The notes under the pieces are model-generated. The model was not told the DNA's origin. It ran no database searches and was given only the letters and a program-made list of their open reading frames with translations. From assembly GCA_030463445.1 (NCBI GenBank), contig JAQGFW010003964.1:1-20234 (forward strand): a stretch of DNA of 20,234 nt, written 5' to 3'. The translations under genes were made by a program, and so were the position numbers. Source of the stretch: Euplotes aediculatus. Lineage: Eukaryota > Ciliophora > Spirotrichea > Euplotida > Euplotidae. Shown piece after piece: positions 19,504 through 20,234 of this stretch; within the stretch, counting starts at the first letter, position 1, and each line of letters begins with the position of its first letter.

Positions 19504-19546
19504 CTCGTATCTGCAGTGGCTCGGTCTTGCAATAAGCTTCTGATTT
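19504..19546 (-). CDS. Short exon with strong donor
   Basis: 43 nt between an ACTATAG acceptor (19547-19548) and a GTAAGT donor (19503-19502): 'KSEAYCKTEPLQIR'. A longer reading in another frame, up to 19607, gives 'QSKDINYYRNQKLIARPSHC' into the same donor. The exon is likely; the frame is not settled. Confidence 0.4.
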
Positions 19547-20054
19547 CTATAGTAATTAATGTCCTTTGACTGTCAGATTATTGTCTGATATCAAAAATAC
19601 TGCTCTTAAAATGGTTTAAAGTTTTATTTTAACTTTATTAAATAAAACACTTTTACCAAGTATAAAAACATCTGAAGAAAATTCTAAACTTATTTCTTTA
19701 ATTTTCTAAAATTTTATATAGATTAGTTTATGTAATACTCGTTATAATTAGATGAGACAGAGAAGGAATTTTATTTGTTGAAATCACTAATAATTATACC
19801 TATCTCTTAGAATCCATTATCAAGTAAGAATTTTTTTAAAAATATTTAGGCAAGTAAAAATATCATATGCTGAGTGGATATTGACCCAGTTAATATCTCT
19901 TCATTATTTTCTGCTAATTCTGACCTCAAAATAATCTGAAACCTAAACTAATAATTTTGCAATTTGAATAAAATTAATCTTCGTAAATTTCATATTGATC
20001 AACTCGAAGCTTTAAAGCACAAGAAAAAATCCAAAATTCTTTGAAATTAAAGGA

Positions 20055-20170
20055 CTGTTTTATTTGGAGTAGAAAGGCAGCATCGACTTGTCAAATCCAA
20101 GTGACACTGCATCATAAGAATAGCGCTTGCTCGATCTGCTTTACCTGCACCCATCTTTAATAATTTTATT
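20055..20170 (-). CDS. Subtelomeric coding-like island
   Basis: A G+C-richer block 30-140 bases from the telomere. Minus-strand frames: 'RSSKRYSYDAVSLGFDKSML' then 'PFYSK' to TAA in AAA-TAA context (20065-20060); and, from an ATG near 20155, 'MGAGKADRASAILMMQCH'. A third minus frame and a plus frame are open too. A GTGAGT donor sits at about 20179. It may be the first exon of the minus-strand gene near its chromosome end. Frame unresolved. Confidence 0.3.
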
Positions 20171-20198
20171 ATACTCACCAACAGAGAGTATTGATATC

Positions 20199-20234
20199 GG
20201 GGTTTTGGGGTTTTGGGGTTTTGGGGTTTTGGGG
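20199..20234 (+). repeat. Terminal G4T4 telomere
   Basis: Four perfect GGGGTTTT units followed by GGGG run to the last base of the window, 36 nt in all. This is the telomere of Euplotes and of hypotrich ciliates; Tetrahymena and Paramecium have G4T2/G3T3. The C-strand would read C4A4 into the chromosome, so the window ends at a true chromosome end. No matching C4A4 tract is seen at the left end, so the molecule continues to the left or was cut there. A weak match to the Euplotes breakage motif core (ATTGA, 20190-20194) lies too close to the junction to fit the known 17-bp spacing. Confidence 0.97.

Noticed and set aside
20187-20198. Euplotes chromosome breakage sequence at the telomere
   Set aside because: Only ATTGA matches the core, and it is about 4 bases from the telomere rather than the known 17.
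1-20234. TGA as tryptophan (Blepharisma-type or other code)
   Set aside because: Several TGA codons could be Trp in isolation (for example in membrane helices), but the furin-like motif needs cysteine, and G4T4 telomeres with TGA-Cys fit Euplotes.
1-20234. Tec-like or other transposons of the Euplotes germline
   Set aside because: No long terminal inverted repeats, transposase or tyrosine recombinase motifs were found by eye in the A+T-rich gaps.

Overview
The window reads as ciliate nuclear DNA, most likely Euplotes. The right end stops in a perfect G4T4 telomere (20199-20234). The best reading frames on the minus strand cross TGA freely but respect TAA and TAG. In a furin-like cysteine-rich exon (891-1017) TGA falls on conserved cysteine positions (CSGPNQSD-TGA-KL-TGA), so TGA is read as cysteine, as in the euplotid code. 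Introns are GT-AG and mostly 23-40 nt. The DNA is very A+T rich; real exons stand out as islands of slightly higher G+C.

Layout, read on the minus strand from right to left because nearly every supported exon lies there. (1) 15.5-20.2 kb: telomere, then scattered exon-like islands (20.06-20.15, 19.50, 18.72-18.86, 18.35-18.48, 18.20-18.29, 17.07-17.13, 16.48-16.63 kb) and a well-phased exon chain at 15.51-15.77 kb. (2) 10.3-14.3 kb: more islands, the strongest at 13.89-13.96, 13.69-13.85, 12.99-13.06 and 10.30-10.66 kb. (3) 6.2-8.26 kb: six exons joined by five phase-matched introns, then a membrane-spanning segment near 6.45-6.52 kb and a possible last exon at 6.24-6.32 kb. The product looks like the ectodomain and single membrane anchor of a surface protein. 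(4) 0-5.1 kb: a second surface protein. Its carboxy-terminal ~757 residues are well resolved (exons between 25 and 2545): cadherin-like (CADG-type) domains, one furin-like cysteine-rich repeat, then a multi-helix membrane region. More exons of probably the same gene lie at 4674-4753 and 4990-5053.

The exons appear to code for large, N-glycosylated cell-surface or adhesion/receptor-like proteins. I cannot tell whether the right-hand exons form one very long gene or several, because joins across the long A+T-rich gaps (0.5-4 kb) cannot be fixed by eye. Such gaps and a 20-kb molecule are unusual for Euplotes, whose somatic chromosomes are normally a few kb with one gene. The window could be germline DNA with internal eliminated sequences, an unusually long somatic chromosome, or genes with giant introns. 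No rRNA, tRNA, CRISPR array or intact transposon was recognised.
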